Of a DNA stretch of 64,000 nucleotides, positions 25,438-34,399 are shown piece after piece. The stretch lies in assembly GCF_037024155.1 (NCBI RefSeq), contig NZ_JAYKTS010000001.1, forward strand, positions 1 through 64,000. Direction: 5' to 3'. This stretch comes from Bacillus sp. 2205SS5-2. Lineage in GTDB: Bacteria; Bacillota; Bacilli; Bacillales; Bacillaceae_K. The translations under genes and the position numbers were made by a program. Under the pieces are notes generated by a model. It was not told the DNA's origin. It was given only the letters and a program-made list of their open reading frames with translations, and made no database searches. Positions within the stretch are counted from its first letter, which is position 1. Each line of letters starts with the position of its first letter.

Positions 25438-27663
25438 ATGATTACCAATATTTATCCTGATAAAGAAATATATATGGACTACCTACATTCGCTTGAAAAA
25501 AGGTTTCCTCAGCTATCAATCACCGAATTGAGTGAGAAGGTTTTAACGAACATTAACGATTCTGATCATACGTCCTTTTATGATCTTGTTATTCTCGGAG
25601 CGCTCGAACGCTTAACGTCAATCGAACCAGACTGGACATTTGTGGCAGCGAAGGCGTACCTAGATCGATTGTACGAACAAGCCTTGGAACACAGACAAAT
25701 AGGTCAACCTTATGAATCATTTTTTGAATTGATTTCTTCATTAACGGCTCAAGGAATCTATCATGAATCCCTACTTACTTCCTATTCCAAAGAAGAAATC
25801 CAGGAGTTAGGACAGCTTCTATCACCAGAAAAAGATCTTCTATTTAACTATATTGGCCTGGTGACATTAAGTGAACGATATTTAGCATCTTCCCACAATG
25901 GAGCGACAATGGAGCTTCCTCAGGAGCGATTTATGATTATTGCGATGGACTTGATGAAACTTGAGCCTTCATCCAAACGAATTGCTCTTGTAGCAGAATC
26001 ATATTGGGCGATGTCGAATTTATATATGACAGTTGCAACACCAACCTTAGCAAATGCTGGAAAAAATCATGGACAATTATCGAGTTGTTTTATTGATACG
26101 GTCGATGATTCACTCCGCAGCATATATGACACGAATACAGATATTGCCACATTAAGTAAAAATGGAGGCGGAATCGGGGTCTATTTAGGGAAAATCCGTA
26201 GCCGTGGAAGCAGTATTAAGGGCTTTAAAAACATCAGTTCAGGGGTGATTCCGTGGATGAAGCAACTCAATAATACTGCGGTTGCAGTAGACCAACTTGG
26301 ACAGAGACAGGGGGCAATTGCGGTTTATTTAGATGTTTGGCATAAAGATATTTTCTCATTTTTAGATACCCGTCTAAATAACGGTGACGAACGCCAACGA
26401 ACGCATGATTTGTTTACGGGAGTCTGTCTTCCAGATGTGTTCATGGAAATGGTGGAGAAACGTGAAAATTGGTATTTATTCGATCCTCATGAAGTGAGTG
26501 AAACGATGGGATTTTCGTTAGAGGATTATTTTGATGAAAAGCCAGGATCTGGGGAGTTTTCAGACCGCTATTGGAGTTGTGTTCAGAATACGGCAATATC
26601 AAAGGAAATGGTTCCTGCGATTGAGTTGTTCAAACGAATTATGATTTCACAACTCGAAACCGGTACTCCCTATATGTTCTACCGAGATACAGTAAATCGT
26701 CTCAACGCTAATCACCACGAAGGGATGATTTATTGTGCCAACCTATGCACTGAAATTACGCAAAATATGAGTCCGACCATTCTTGCTGAGGAATACATTC
26801 AAGACGGAAATATTGTTAGTGTGAAAAAGCCAGGTGATTTTGTGGTGTGCAATTTATCCTCACTATCGTTGGCAGTAACCATCCGTGATGATGTTTTAGA
26901 ACGCTTGATTCCCATTCAAGTTCGCATGCTCGATAATGTGATAGACGTTAATAAAATTCCGCTTCCACAAGCGCAGTTAACGAACCAAAAATACCGTGGA
27001 ATCGGACTGGGCACATTTGGCTGGCATCATTTCCTTGCCTTAAACGGGGTGAAGTGGGAGAGTGAGGAAGCGATTACTGAATGTGATGAAATCTATGAAA
27101 ATATCGCTTATTTAACGATTAAAGCAAGTATGAATCTTGCGAAAGAAAAAGGAGCTTATCCCGCTTATGTCGGAAGCGATTGGCATACGGGCACTTATTT
27201 TGAAAAACGGGGATATAGAGGAGAAAAATGGGGTGAGTTAAAGGAAGAGGTGCAATCATTCGGAATTCGGAATGGTTATTTGCTTGCGATTGCCCCTAAT
27301 TCATCGACCGCATTAATAGCTGGATCCACAGCAAGCATCGATCCCATCTTTCGGAAGGAATATTCTGAGGAAAAGAAAGATTATAAGATTCCCGTTACAG
27401 CTCCTGACTTAACACCTGAAACCTCATGGTATTACGTTAACGCTTATCGAGTTGATCAGCATTGGAGCATTAAACAAAATGAGAAGAGACAGAAACATAT
27501 CGATCAATCAATATCGTTTAATTTCTATATTTCTAATGATATTAAAGCGAAAGATCTACTAAACTTACATCTTGATGCATGGCGTTCAGGATTGAAAACA
27601 ACCTATTATACAAGGTCAACTTCAGGTCAAACTGTTGATGAATGTGAAAGCTGTCATAGCTAA
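25438..27663 (+). CDS. Class I ribonucleotide reductase, large (alpha) subunit
   Basis: 741 residues from ATG 25438, 7 bp after AAAGGGG; ATG 25432 overlaps the previous stop but is too near the site. It reduces ribonucleoside diphosphates to deoxyribonucleotides. Visible: TPTLANAGK...GQLSSCFI (first redox Cys), NLCTEI (the Asn-x-Cys-x-Glu active-site trio), VCNLSSLSL (second redox Cys), APNSSTALIAGSTASI and the C-terminal CESCH shuttle pair. No ATP-cone is evident at the N-terminus, so dATP inhibition may be absent. The radical comes from the downstream small subunit, so the enzyme does not need B12, which explains control by a cobalamin riboswitch. The Ia/Ib subclass is not resolved; no nrdI is adjacent. 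Confidence 0.9.
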   Translation: MITNIYPDKEIYMDYLHSLEKRFPQLSITELSEKVLTNINDSDHTSFYDLVILGALERLTSIEPDWTFVAAKAYLDRLYEQALEHRQIGQPYESFFELISSLTAQGIYHESLLTSYSKEEIQELGQLLSPEKDLLFNYIGLVTLSERYLASSHNGATMELPQERFMIIAMDLMKLEPSSKRIALVAESYWAMSNLYMTVATPTLANAGKNHGQLSSCFIDTVDDSLRSIYDTNTDIATLSKNGGGIGVYLGKIRSRGSSIKGFKNISSGVIPWMKQLNNTAVAVDQLGQRQGAIAVYLDVWHKDIFSFLDTRLNNGDERQRTHDLFTGVCLPDVFMEMVEKRENWYLFDPHEVSETMGFSLEDYFDEKPGSGEFSDRYWSCVQNTAISKEMVPAIELFKRIMISQLETGTPYMFYRDTVNRLNANHHEGMIYCANLCTEITQNMSPTILAEEYIQDGNIVSVKKPGDFVVCNLSSLSLAVTIRDDVLERLIPIQVRMLDNVIDVNKIPLPQAQLTNQKYRGIGLGTFGWHHFLALNGVKWESEEAITECDEIYENIAYLTIKASMNLAKEKGAYPAYVGSDWHTGTYFEKRGYRGEKWGELKEEVQSFGIRNGYLLAIAPNSSTALIAGSTASIDPIFRKEYSEEKKDYKIPVTAPDLTPETSWYYVNAYRVDQHWSIKQNEKRQKHIDQSISFNFYISNDIKAKDLLNLHLDAWRSGLKTTYYTRSTSGQTVDECESCHS

Positions 27664-27674
27664 GGAGGGGTAAT

Positions 27675-28712
27675 ATGGAAGAGATAAAAAGAAGAGTACT
27701 AATGGATACTGATGCGCCCAATCGTAGTACTAGCATTTTAAACGGAAGCAGTTCGAATGTATTAAATTGGGATGATGTTCGTTATAACTGGGCGTATCCG
27801 AAATATAAACGAATGTTAGCGAATTTCTGGACGCCATTTGAAATCAATATGAGCAAAGACATAAAACAATTTCCTAGTTTGAGTGAAAAAGAGCAAACAT
27901 CCTTTTTGAAAATCATTGGTTTATTGGCCTTACTGGATAGTATTCAAACCGATTTTGCCGGAAAAGTCGCTGACTATTTGACAGACTCAAGTTTGAATGC
28001 TTTGATGATCATTCTTGCACAGCAAGAAGTAATTCATAATCATTCTTATAGTTATGTACTATCAAGTATCGTGGATAAAACGAAACAAGAAGAGGTGTTT
28101 CAATATTGGCGAAACGAACCTACCCTTCAAAAAAGAAATGCTTTTATTACCAGCGGATATGAGGCGTTTATTGATCATCCTTCAGTCGATACCTTTCTTC
28201 GAGCAATCATTATGGATGTAATATTAGAAGGTTTGTTTTTTTATAGTGGATTCGCCTTTTTTTATAATTTGGCCCGAAATCAAAAAATGGTCGCTACGAG
28301 CACGATGATTAATTACATCAATCGTGATGAACAAATTCATGTCGGTTTGTTCGAAAAAATCTTCAAAGAAGTGCTCGCTGAATACCCAGAATCTGATACT
28401 GAACATTTCCAGCAATACGGTACAGAAACCTTTCGCGAAGCCGCCTTATTAGAAATAGAATGGGGCAAAGAAGTGATTGGGGATGAATTCCAAGGAATTC
28501 TTTCTTCAGAAGTTGAAGAATATATAAAATTCATGGCAAATAAACGAGCTCAACAGCTTGGTTTTCAACCACCTTTTGAAGGACATCGAACCAACCCGCT
28601 TCGTTGGATCATTGCCTATCAAGAAGTAGATTTAGGCAAAACTGACTTTTTCGAGCAAAAATCTAGACAATACACCAAAACATCGGCTGCTAATGGGTTT
28701 GATGAATTGTAA
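27675..28712 (+). CDS. Class I ribonucleotide reductase, small (beta) subunit
   Basis: 345 residues; TAAGGAGGGG fixes ATG 27675, 11 bp after the alpha gene. This ferritin-like subunit holds the dimetal site and the tyrosyl radical. Ligands are visible in order: Asp in LLALLDSIQ, Glu and His in QQEVIHNHSY with the radical Tyr four residues after His, Glu in ILEGLFFYSGF, and Glu/His in NRDEQIH. The set is complete, so the subunit should be active. It is operonic with the alpha subunit and thioesterase under the cobalamin riboswitch. Two MITE copies follow directly. Confidence 0.9.
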   Translation: MEEIKRRVLMDTDAPNRSTSILNGSSSNVLNWDDVRYNWAYPKYKRMLANFWTPFEINMSKDIKQFPSLSEKEQTSFLKIIGLLALLDSIQTDFAGKVADYLTDSSLNALMIILAQQEVIHNHSYSYVLSSIVDKTKQEEVFQYWRNEPTLQKRNAFITSGYEAFIDHPSVDTFLRAIIMDVILEGLFFYSGFAFFYNLARNQKMVATSTMINYINRDEQIHVGLFEKIFKEVLAEYPESDTEHFQQYGTETFREAALLEIEWGKEVIGDEFQGILSSEVEEYIKFMANKRAQQLGFQPPFEGHRTNPLRWIIAYQEVDLGKTDFFEQKSRQYTKTSAANGFDEL

Positions 28713-28713
28713 A

Positions 28714-28883
28714 GGCTCTTTTCGCAAACTGTCGATCTTGGCACAAAAAAAACAGGCAGTAAGGGGCTTTCGATTGATTTCCTCCTTTTCATTTAGTATT
28801 GAAGAGTTTTTCATTAGGAAAGAGCACGAAGACATAGAAGTCAAAGGTTTTGTTGCTATTTGAAAATCCACAATCTTTTTTAT
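28714..28883 (+). mobile_element. MITE copy of the long subtype
   Basis: Left end GGCTCTTTTCGCAAACTG. The interior is the CAGGCAGTAAGGGGCTTTCG variant also seen at 38512 and 58662. The right end (AAAATCCACAATC) is cut where the next copy begins. Confidence 0.7.
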
Positions 28884-28884
28884 A

Positions 28885-29047
28885 GGCTCTATTCACAGAC
28901 TTTGTTGCTCTAGCATATAAAAACCGATGGAAACACACTTCTCTTTCCTCATTTCGATTTAAAAATAATTCGAAAAGATGTTCGAAGTCACTCTTCATCA
29001 CGAAATAAGGACCAATTCGAAAATCCACAATTTTTGCGAAAACAGCC
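28885..29047 (+). mobile_element. MITE copy (163 bp), adjoining the previous one
   Basis: GGCTCTATTC...TTGCGAAAACAGCC. Flanks are TTTTTATA and TTGTTAAA (6 of 8). Same interior as the copy at 49802. Confidence 0.75.
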
Positions 29048-29069
29048 TTGTTAAAAAAACATTGTAAAT

Positions 29070-29109
29070 GAGAAAAGCCGGAGAGAATACTATCTTTCCG
29101 GCTTTTCTC
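29070..29109. terminator. Strong bidirectional hairpin
   Basis: GAGAAAAGCCGGA / TCCGGCTTTTCTC, 13-bp stem. Probably the ribonucleotide-reductase operon terminator, displaced by two MITE insertions. 29110-29280 is otherwise featureless. Confidence 0.75.
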
Positions 29110-29282
29110 ATATTCTTTTCTTGGAAAATTGGGGATAAGAAAGGGGCTACTGCTTTATTTAACAATAGCTTTTACATTTTGAACAAAGATTGATCAAAAT
29201 GTAGGGGGAGTATTTTTCTCTGCAATAGCATTTTATAAAAAAATTGATAATTTCGGTAAGCGAATCGCTAAAGAAATCCCCC

Positions 29283-29335
29283 AATTGCGAATTTGACAGC
29301 CCACTACGTGAAGCAACAAACTTTGCGGAAAAGCC
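29283..29335 (+). mobile_element. MITE right-end fragment joined to a GC-module scrap
   Basis: ACAGCCCACTACGTGAAGCAAC followed by AAACTTTGCGGAAAAGCC. Ends two bases before the mepB stop codon. Confidence 0.6.
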
Positions 29336-29336
29336 A

Positions 29337-29825
29337 TTATAAAAAATACAATTTCTTTAATTTTTCAACTTCAAAGTCATCTGATAAATCAATAAAATAT
29401 TCTGCTTGCCATGATTGAGTCCTAGTAGCATTTGTATTCAATTCTGTTTCCCAATTTGGATAAACTCTAATTGCCATTTTCCCTTTTTGCTTGGGACTTT
29501 TCAATATTCCATATTTGAGAAGCACTTTTTTAGGGAAAATAAATTGCCCTCGCCTCTCGTTGTCTATGACAGATACGATTAATTTCTCTGGTGAACTCTC
29601 ATAGCTATAAGCTTGATTGATTCCCTTAGAATTTTTCTCCCAAAATGCAACAAAATATCCCTTCTTTTTAGGAGTTAATTTAGCAAGTCTACTTCTGTAA
29701 ACGTGTTTATTTATTATTAAAAGTAAGCCCTCATATTCACTATTTTGAACTTCTCTTTTTAGAACAAAGGTCTCTATACTTCCAACCTCGTTCATAATAT
29801 TTCTGAACAAACTTTCAGATTTCAT
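29337..29825 (-). CDS. mepB: MepB family protein
   Basis: 162 residues. SRLAKLTPKKKGYFVAFWEK, LIVSVIDNERRGQFIFPKKVLLKYGIL and KGKMAIRVYPNWETELN are diagnostic of the MepB family (PF08877), a small cytosolic protein first described beside the staphylococcal MepRA efflux genes. Its biochemical role is unknown. Here it stands alone with no MepA or MepR gene. The start is ATG 29825; no strong ribosome site is visible upstream, so the start is less certain. The 3' end abuts a MITE relic. Confidence 0.8.
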   Translation of the reverse strand: MKSESLFRNIMNEVGSIETFVLKREVQNSEYEGLLLIINKHVYRSRLAKLTPKKKGYFVAFWEKNSKGINQAYSYESSPEKLIVSVIDNERRGQFIFPKKVLLKYGILKSPKQKGKMAIRVYPNWETELNTNATRTQSWQAEYFIDLSDDFEVEKLKKLYFL

Positions 29826-29974
29826 TTTAACCCCATTCTCCTATAGATCATTTTTCTTAGACTAACAAATACCGATAGATTAATATTTTTATTATACAAA
29901 GAAGTAATTAAAGATAGCAAAAAATCAGTTTCACTCCATTTTTTAAACGACATTCTTCGCAACTTTATTACAAA

Positions 29975-30035
29975 TGATCAATCTTTATTTTAAATTGTCA
30001 AACTCTGTATTAAATGATCAATCTTTTTTATAAAA
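29975..30035. repeat. Half-copies of the GATCAATCTTT repeat
   Basis: AAATGATCAATCTTTATTTTAA and AAATGATCAATCTTTTTTATAA occur 37 bp apart, related to the repeats at 2255-2400 and 58505-58645. 29826-29974 has no other feature. Confidence 0.5.
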
Positions 30036-30061
30036 CTACACCAGTTGAAGTGGTTTTAGTT

Positions 30062-30352
30062 GGGGCATTTGCCTGCCGTCCCTGGGCAGCCACTTTCGCT
30101 TTTCTTTGTCCAGCTGCAGTGGCTTGCGGCTCGGGGTCAAATGAATAACCCTCCAGTGATGCAGGCATCACTTCCGAGTTCTTCATTTGCCTGACGCCGC
30201 AGAGCAGCCACTTTCGCTTTTCGTGATCCAGCTGCAGTGGCTAGGGACTCGGGCATTTGTCAGCCCCCTACGTGAAGCAGGCTTCACTTCGTGTTCTGCC
30301 AGATGCCTGCCGTCCCTGGGCAGCCACTTTCGCTTTTCTTTGTCTTTCGAAC
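30062..30352 (+). repeat. Cluster of three GC-rich palindromic modules
   Basis: One partial and two full ~118 bp modules separated by GCAGCCACTTTCGCTTTTC. The first and third are subtype ii (ATTTGTCAGCCC, GTGAAGCAGGCTTCAC, CCAGATGCCTGCCGTCCC); the middle one is subtype i (GGGGTCAAATGAATAACCC, TGATGCAGGCATCA, TTTGCCTGACGCCGC). No MITE ends flank this cluster. Open frames through here are repeat sequence, not genes. Confidence 0.8.
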
Positions 30353-30423
30353 TTTTTTTGTTTTTTTTCATATAATACCTTATCTTTCGGGTTCTTAGTA
30401 AGTGACGTTGAGGAGCGAGGTGT

Positions 30424-31377
30424 ATGCGGAATTTTCTTCTTGCAATTGTTTTATTTTTATGTGGTTTTGCTGTGTACATGCTTTTGGTTTTTTTTTATTG
30501 GAGTGATTGGAATCAGACGAAAGTGATTGCACACCGGGGTGCTTCTGGGTATGCGCCTGAAAACACTCTAGCTGCGTTCGATTTAGCTGTAGAAATGAAG
30601 GCAGACTACATTGAATTTGATTTGCAAATGAGCAAAGATGGTGAACTTGTAGTGATTCATGATGATTCAATCGATCGAACAACGGATGGTTCAGGAAGGA
30701 TTGGGGATCTAACATATGAAGAAATCCTTCAATTTGATGCAGGAAGCTGGTTTCATTTACAATTTTCTGGTCAAAAGGTTCCTAGCTTAACTCAGGTTCT
30801 TGAGCGATACGCAGGTGAAATCGGGCTATTAATCGAATTGAAAGAACCGGACCGCTATGAAGATATTGAATTAAAGTTAGCAGATGCGTTAGAAGTATAC
30901 CTAGATATCGAGGCAGAGCGCCATCCAATTGTCGTTCAATCCTTCGACCTGCCTTCACTTTTATTGTTTCATGAATACTCACCACGAGTTCCAGTTGGAA
31001 TTGTCATAACTGACTCTACCTTTGAAGGTGAGGAACAATTAACAGAATATGCGGAGTATGTGGATTTTGTGAGCCCCAAAAAATCAGTATTAAATGATCG
31101 TTTCATAAAAAAAACGAAGATGCTCGATCTAGAGTTGTATCCTTGGACAGTGAAGAATCAAGAAGTCTTTCAGTGGGTGTATCAAATAAAAGTAAACGGT
31201 ATCATTACAGATTTTCCGAATTACGAGCAAAAATCTCCGTTACAGCAAAATACTATTATTGTAGGACTCCTAATTCTCCTAGTTCTCCCTTTAGGAATGA
31301 CAATTACACTTAGCATACTGCTCTCCAAAGGAAATACCTTAATTACTAAACTAATGAAATTCTGTTTGAAGCCTTAA
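30424..31377 (+). CDS. Membrane-bound glycerophosphodiester phosphodiesterase
   Basis: 317 residues. An N-terminal membrane helix (residues ~4-22) precedes a GDPD TIM-barrel (~33-265) with the catalytic IAHRGASGYAPENTLAAF, the metal ligands in EFDLQMSKDGELVVIHDD and RTTDGSG, and the late IELKEP. A C-terminal membrane helix follows (~275-300, IIVGLLILLVLPLGMTITL). It hydrolyses glycerophosphodiesters to glycerol-3-phosphate and an alcohol. With both ends in the membrane the catalytic domain is probably on the outer face, acting on lipid or teichoic-acid-derived diesters. AGGAGCGAGG lies before ATG 30424. Confidence 0.85.
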   Translation: MRNFLLAIVLFLCGFAVYMLLVFFYWSDWNQTKVIAHRGASGYAPENTLAAFDLAVEMKADYIEFDLQMSKDGELVVIHDDSIDRTTDGSGRIGDLTYEEILQFDAGSWFHLQFSGQKVPSLTQVLERYAGEIGLLIELKEPDRYEDIELKLADALEVYLDIEAERHPIVVQSFDLPSLLLFHEYSPRVPVGIVITDSTFEGEEQLTEYAEYVDFVSPKKSVLNDRFIKKTKMLDLELYPWTVKNQEVFQWVYQIKVNGIITDFPNYEQKSPLQQNTIIVGLLILLVLPLGMTITLSILLSKGNTLITKLMKFCLKP

Positions 31378-31589
31378 AACGATTTGGAAATTATTACTTT
31401 ATTAAGTGAGATGTCAATGCTGTAGAGAGAAACGAGTCAATACACTCATAGTTCTTGATGGAGGGAATTGTCCAAAACGTCATCCGAGATTATATCATTT
31501 TATGCCTATCATGATCATCTATCTAGGGCCCAAATCGCATGAACTTTGAAAAAAACTAACATCCTCTATCAAAGAAATTGAACAAAGAC
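31378..31589. other. Intergenic stretch before the GGDEF relic
   Basis: No intact gene or family repeat recognised; it may contain more eroded 5' sequence of the GGDEF-EAL relic. Confidence 0.3.
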
Positions 31590-32175
31590 AAGAGGTGTTT
31601 TATTTTAATAGGGATCGTTTTAAATGAGGTACACTAGGTCGTGATATCAGCGGTAAAATGTTAATAGTATTGGGAAAAGGACTACGTGAGATTGTTGTTG
31701 AGAAAAATGGTTTTTTTGGCTCGGATTGGAAGGGACGATTTTGCGGCGTTTTTAGTCGGTGATTCAATTGTTGAGAAAAGCAATTCGGTTGCCAGAGCCA
31801 GTCATACTATGTTGAAAGAGAACTTTCTATTTCAAAATTATGAATTATTCTAAACGACGAGAATAGAGGGATTGGTCTATCTTCCCAAGAGACGAAGCGG
31901 ATCTGCATCTATTGATGAAACACGTCGACATCGCAATCATTTACAGCAAAAGAACAAGGTACAAATATATTTCGTTATTATTCTTCTTGAATGCAATATG
32001 ACTCCGATAAAATTGATAAATCCTTTATTAATGAGATTAAGATTGATAGAAGCACAGATGAGATTTAAATATGTAGTATAAATTTATCCAAGGAGCTGAC
32101 ACTTGAAGTGGTTGCAGAAGGGCTAGTAACCAAGGGCCAACTCCATTTTTTAGAAGTATTAGCTTGTTATCAAAT
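31590..32175 (+). pseudogene. GGDEF-EAL cyclic-di-GMP gene, heavily decayed
   Basis: Shifting between frames recovers a full order of motifs: FNRDRFK...TLGRDISGKMLIVLGKGLRE (GGDEF lead-in), LARIGRDDFAAFLVG (the GGDEF site, here GRDDF), SIFPRDEADLHLLMKHVDIAIIYSK (GGDEF end). Then come DKIDKSFINEIKIDRSTDEI and LTLEVVAEGLVTKGQLHFLEVLACYQM (EAL domain). At least four frameshifts, several stops and a missing central part make it dead. It stops inside the EAL domain where a MITE begins at 32176. The parent would have made or degraded the second messenger cyclic-di-GMP. Confidence 0.7.
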
Positions 32176-32272
32176 GGTTTTTTTCGTATCCATTGGGCTA
32201 TTTCATCTAATTTTTGATTAAATCTTTTATTTCACTATTGAATTCCATTAAAAATAAACGAAAAGTGTTTAC
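32176..32272 (+). mobile_element. MITE left part inserted in the GGDEF-EAL relic
   Basis: GGTTTTTTTCGTATCCATTG through AAATAAACGAAAAGTG. The ends are eroded. Confidence 0.55.
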
Positions 32273-32324
32273 TCTCAATACATAATGAACAATCAGATTA
32301 GGATAATATGGTGATTAAGTTAAA

Positions 32325-32372
32325 GAGCTAACCAAACTGATGCGATCCACAATGGTTTGATTAGCTTTTTTG
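32325..32372 (+). terminator. Hairpin with T6 tail
   Basis: AGCTAACCAAAC / GGTTTGATTAGCT followed by TTTTTTG. Confidence 0.6.
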
Positions 32373-32481
32373 TTAGAATATAGGAATTTCCAAATAGCAT
32401 TTTTAGGTTCATCGTGTTTAATATTGGGGTTTACGCACATAATATGCGTAATACATATTTCATTTTATAAGGGTGAATATT

Positions 32482-32952
32482 TTGACTACAGAAATTATTT
32501 TATGGGGAGTATTAATACTTCCATGGTTTACTTTGTTTCTATTACCTCAATCGGAAGTAAGGCGGTATATGCCCGTTGCCATTTTCGCATCAAATATTAT
32601 GATCTTGTATAATATCTTCGCCTTTCATCAAAAGCATTGGACTATTAATATTTCAATCATTCCCGTGCTAAAACCATTATTTGTTTCGGGAGTTTTAGGT
32701 GGGTTTTTAATCGTCACTATATGGATTTTCCACTTTTCATATGGGAACTTAAAAAAGTATATTCTGGTGAATATTGTTGCTGATTTTTTATTTTCCGTAT
32801 TTCCCTTTCATTATTGGTTTCAAAATATTTTAGGGGTGTACGATTTAGTGAATATATCAAAATGGGAGCGCTGGGTGTTGTTTGTGTTATTTTCCTTTGT
32901 TCTCTACCTTTTCCAAAAATGGTTGGAAGGAAACAAACTGAAAGATACCTGA
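32482..32952 (+). CDS. Multi-pass membrane protein (CBO0543-like)
   Basis: 156 residues from TTG 32482, 6 bp after AAGGGTG; GTG 32473 overlaps that site. About five membrane helices, with short charged loops (QSEVRRYM; GNLKKY; SKWERW). The central ADFLFSVFPFHYWFQNILGVYDLVNIS block resembles the CBO0543-type integral membrane proteins of Bacillus and Clostridium, function unknown. It is monocistronic with a good terminator. Confidence 0.6.
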   Translation: MTTEIILWGVLILPWFTLFLLPQSEVRRYMPVAIFASNIMILYNIFAFHQKHWTINISIIPVLKPLFVSGVLGGFLIVTIWIFHFSYGNLKKYILVNIVADFLFSVFPFHYWFQNILGVYDLVNISKWERWVLFVLFSFVLYLFQKWLEGNKLKDT

Positions 32953-32973
32953 GAGAAGGTTTGGATTAGTAAA

Positions 32974-33006
32974 TAGAACTACCATCCAATCTTGGTAGTT
33001 CTATTC
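32974..33006 (+). terminator. Terminator
   Basis: TAGAACTACCA / TGGTAGTTCTA, 11-bp stem. Confidence 0.75.
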
Positions 33007-33288
33007 ATAAGCAAAGGCTCATTCAGAATGATTGGTTATTTCAGTTACAAAGAAAAAACAACCAATAAGGTTTTTTGTGTTTTTTTTTAACTTTTTGTCT
33101 AAAATTGAAAAACTTTTCGTTTGGAAAAGAACACGACGTCATACCAGAAAAAAATTTATCCCTATGCGAATAAGTAGTTCAGTTTTTGTGAAGAAACATT
33201 AGAATTAGCATATTAATTTTAAGACCAAATCGCATAGTGATATGGTCTTTTATATTTGCTGATATAATGTTTATGCTGAAATAAGCAT

Positions 33289-33422
33289 TAGCTATTCTAA
33301 GAACATTATATAATTTTTCTGAAACATACAAATCGGCAGATGGAAAGAAACTCACCCCTGCACAACGATTAGGTATTACAGATGAAGCATTTGAATTAAA
33401 AAATATTATCTATATGAGGTAG
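33289..33422 (+). pseudogene. C-terminal fragment of an insertion-sequence transposase
   Basis: An open frame without a start reads ILRTLYNFSETYKSADGKKL and then TPAQRLGITDEAFELKNIIY, ending in TAG. The TPAQ(R/K)LGI ending is common in DDE transposases. Family not resolved. 33007-33288 shows only a weak hairpin near 33220-33250. Confidence 0.4.
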
Positions 33423-33509
33423 GTTCTTCTAAAATTTCCAGACGAACTTTTTCATTTTTTAAAGGAATATTGTGAATTTATGTTAAAATAAGCCAAAGAC
33501 TTTTATAAA

Positions 33510-33670
33510 GGCTTTTTTTGCAAAGATTGTAGCTTTTCGAAATAGCTTTTATTCGTGATGAGGAATGACATCGGGTATCTTTTCGCATTTTTTTTAACTC
33601 GAAATGAGGATAGGTAAGAGTGGTTCCATCCGTTTTTCTTGCTAGAGCAACAATGTATGCGTAAAGAGTC
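33510..33670 (+). mobile_element. MITE copy with 8-bp target duplication (7 of 8)
   Basis: 161 bp, GGCTTTTTTTGCAAAGATTG to TATGCGTAAAGAGTC, flanked by TTTATAAA (33502-33509) and TTAATAAA (33671-33678). Confidence 0.8.
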
Positions 33671-33690
33671 TTAATAAATGAAGGAGAGAC

Positions 33691-34254
33691 ATGATGAAAT
33701 TTGTTCTAGTATTTGGACCTCAAGCGGTTGGTAAAATGACAGTTGGACAAGAATTAGCAAAAATAACAGGTTTAAAACTCTTTCATAATCATATGACGAT
33801 TGATTTGGTTAGTAATTTCTTTGACTACGGTACTAAAGAAGGAAAGAGATTAGTCGGTATGTTTCGTCAAGAGATATTTGAAGAAGTGTCAAAGAGCAGT
33901 TTGGGTGGAATGATTTTCACTTATGTGTGGGCATTTAATATGCAAGATGACTGGGATTATGTTAATCAAGTCTCTCAATTGTTCGAGTCCAGGGGAGGGA
34001 CTGTTTACTTTGTGGAGCTTGAGGCTGATTTGGAAGAAAGACTTGAGCGAAATAAAAGTTCTAATAGACTTGAACATAAGCCATCAAAAAGGGATATTGA
34101 ATGGTCTGAAGGTGATTTGAAAAAGTCGATGGAGCAATACAGATTGAATTCTTTTGAGGGTGAAATTAAATATTCAAACTATATCAAAGTAAACAATACA
34201 AACTTGAGTGCCGATGAGGTAGCCGAGATAATCAAAGAGAAATTCCAATTATAG
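33691..34254 (+). CDS. P-loop nucleoside/shikimate-kinase-like protein
   Basis: 187 residues. The Walker A FVLVFGPQAVGKMTVGQELA at the N-terminus, the LFHNHMTIDLV segment and ELEADLEERLERN (helix after the Walker-B-like VYFVELE strand) place it in the AAA_33/shikimate-kinase-like P-loop group. These phosphorylate small molecules, often aminoglycosides, nucleosides or shikimate-like substrates. The exact substrate is unknown. AAGGAGAG lies 6 bp before ATG 33691. Its upstream region is occupied by a MITE whose right end is only 20 bp from the start, so the promoter may lie inside the element. Confidence 0.7.
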   Translation: MMKFVLVFGPQAVGKMTVGQELAKITGLKLFHNHMTIDLVSNFFDYGTKEGKRLVGMFRQEIFEEVSKSSLGGMIFTYVWAFNMQDDWDYVNQVSQLFESRGGTVYFVELEADLEERLERNKSSNRLEHKPSKRDIEWSEGDLKKSMEQYRLNSFEGEIKYSNYIKVNNTNLSADEVAEIIKEKFQL

Positions 34255-34258
34255 TATA

Positions 34259-34290
34259 GAAAAAACGCTTGGATGCCCAAGCGTTTTTTG
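34259..34290 (+). terminator. Terminator
   Basis: AAAACGCTTGG ATGC CCAAGCGTTTT, 11-bp stem plus T-run. Confidence 0.9.
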
Positions 34291-34399
34291 ATGGTAAATT
34301 TACTGCTAATTTAGTTGTTATTCGATATAACTTTTGGACTATTGATTTGAATTTTCTCCACATTATCTGAACTACTTACTATGAGAAAACATCCCTATT

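Noticed and set aside
30183-30479. Overlapping open frames on both strands at 30.2-30.5 kb
   Set aside because: They run through the GC-rich palindromic modules, which recur at 3.4, 42.6 and 52.4 kb. The encoded sequences are repeat-derived.
31872-32081. Plus-strand open frame inside the GGDEF-EAL relic
   Set aside because: It is in the wrong frame; the other frames carry the GGDEF and EAL motifs, so this frame is accidental.
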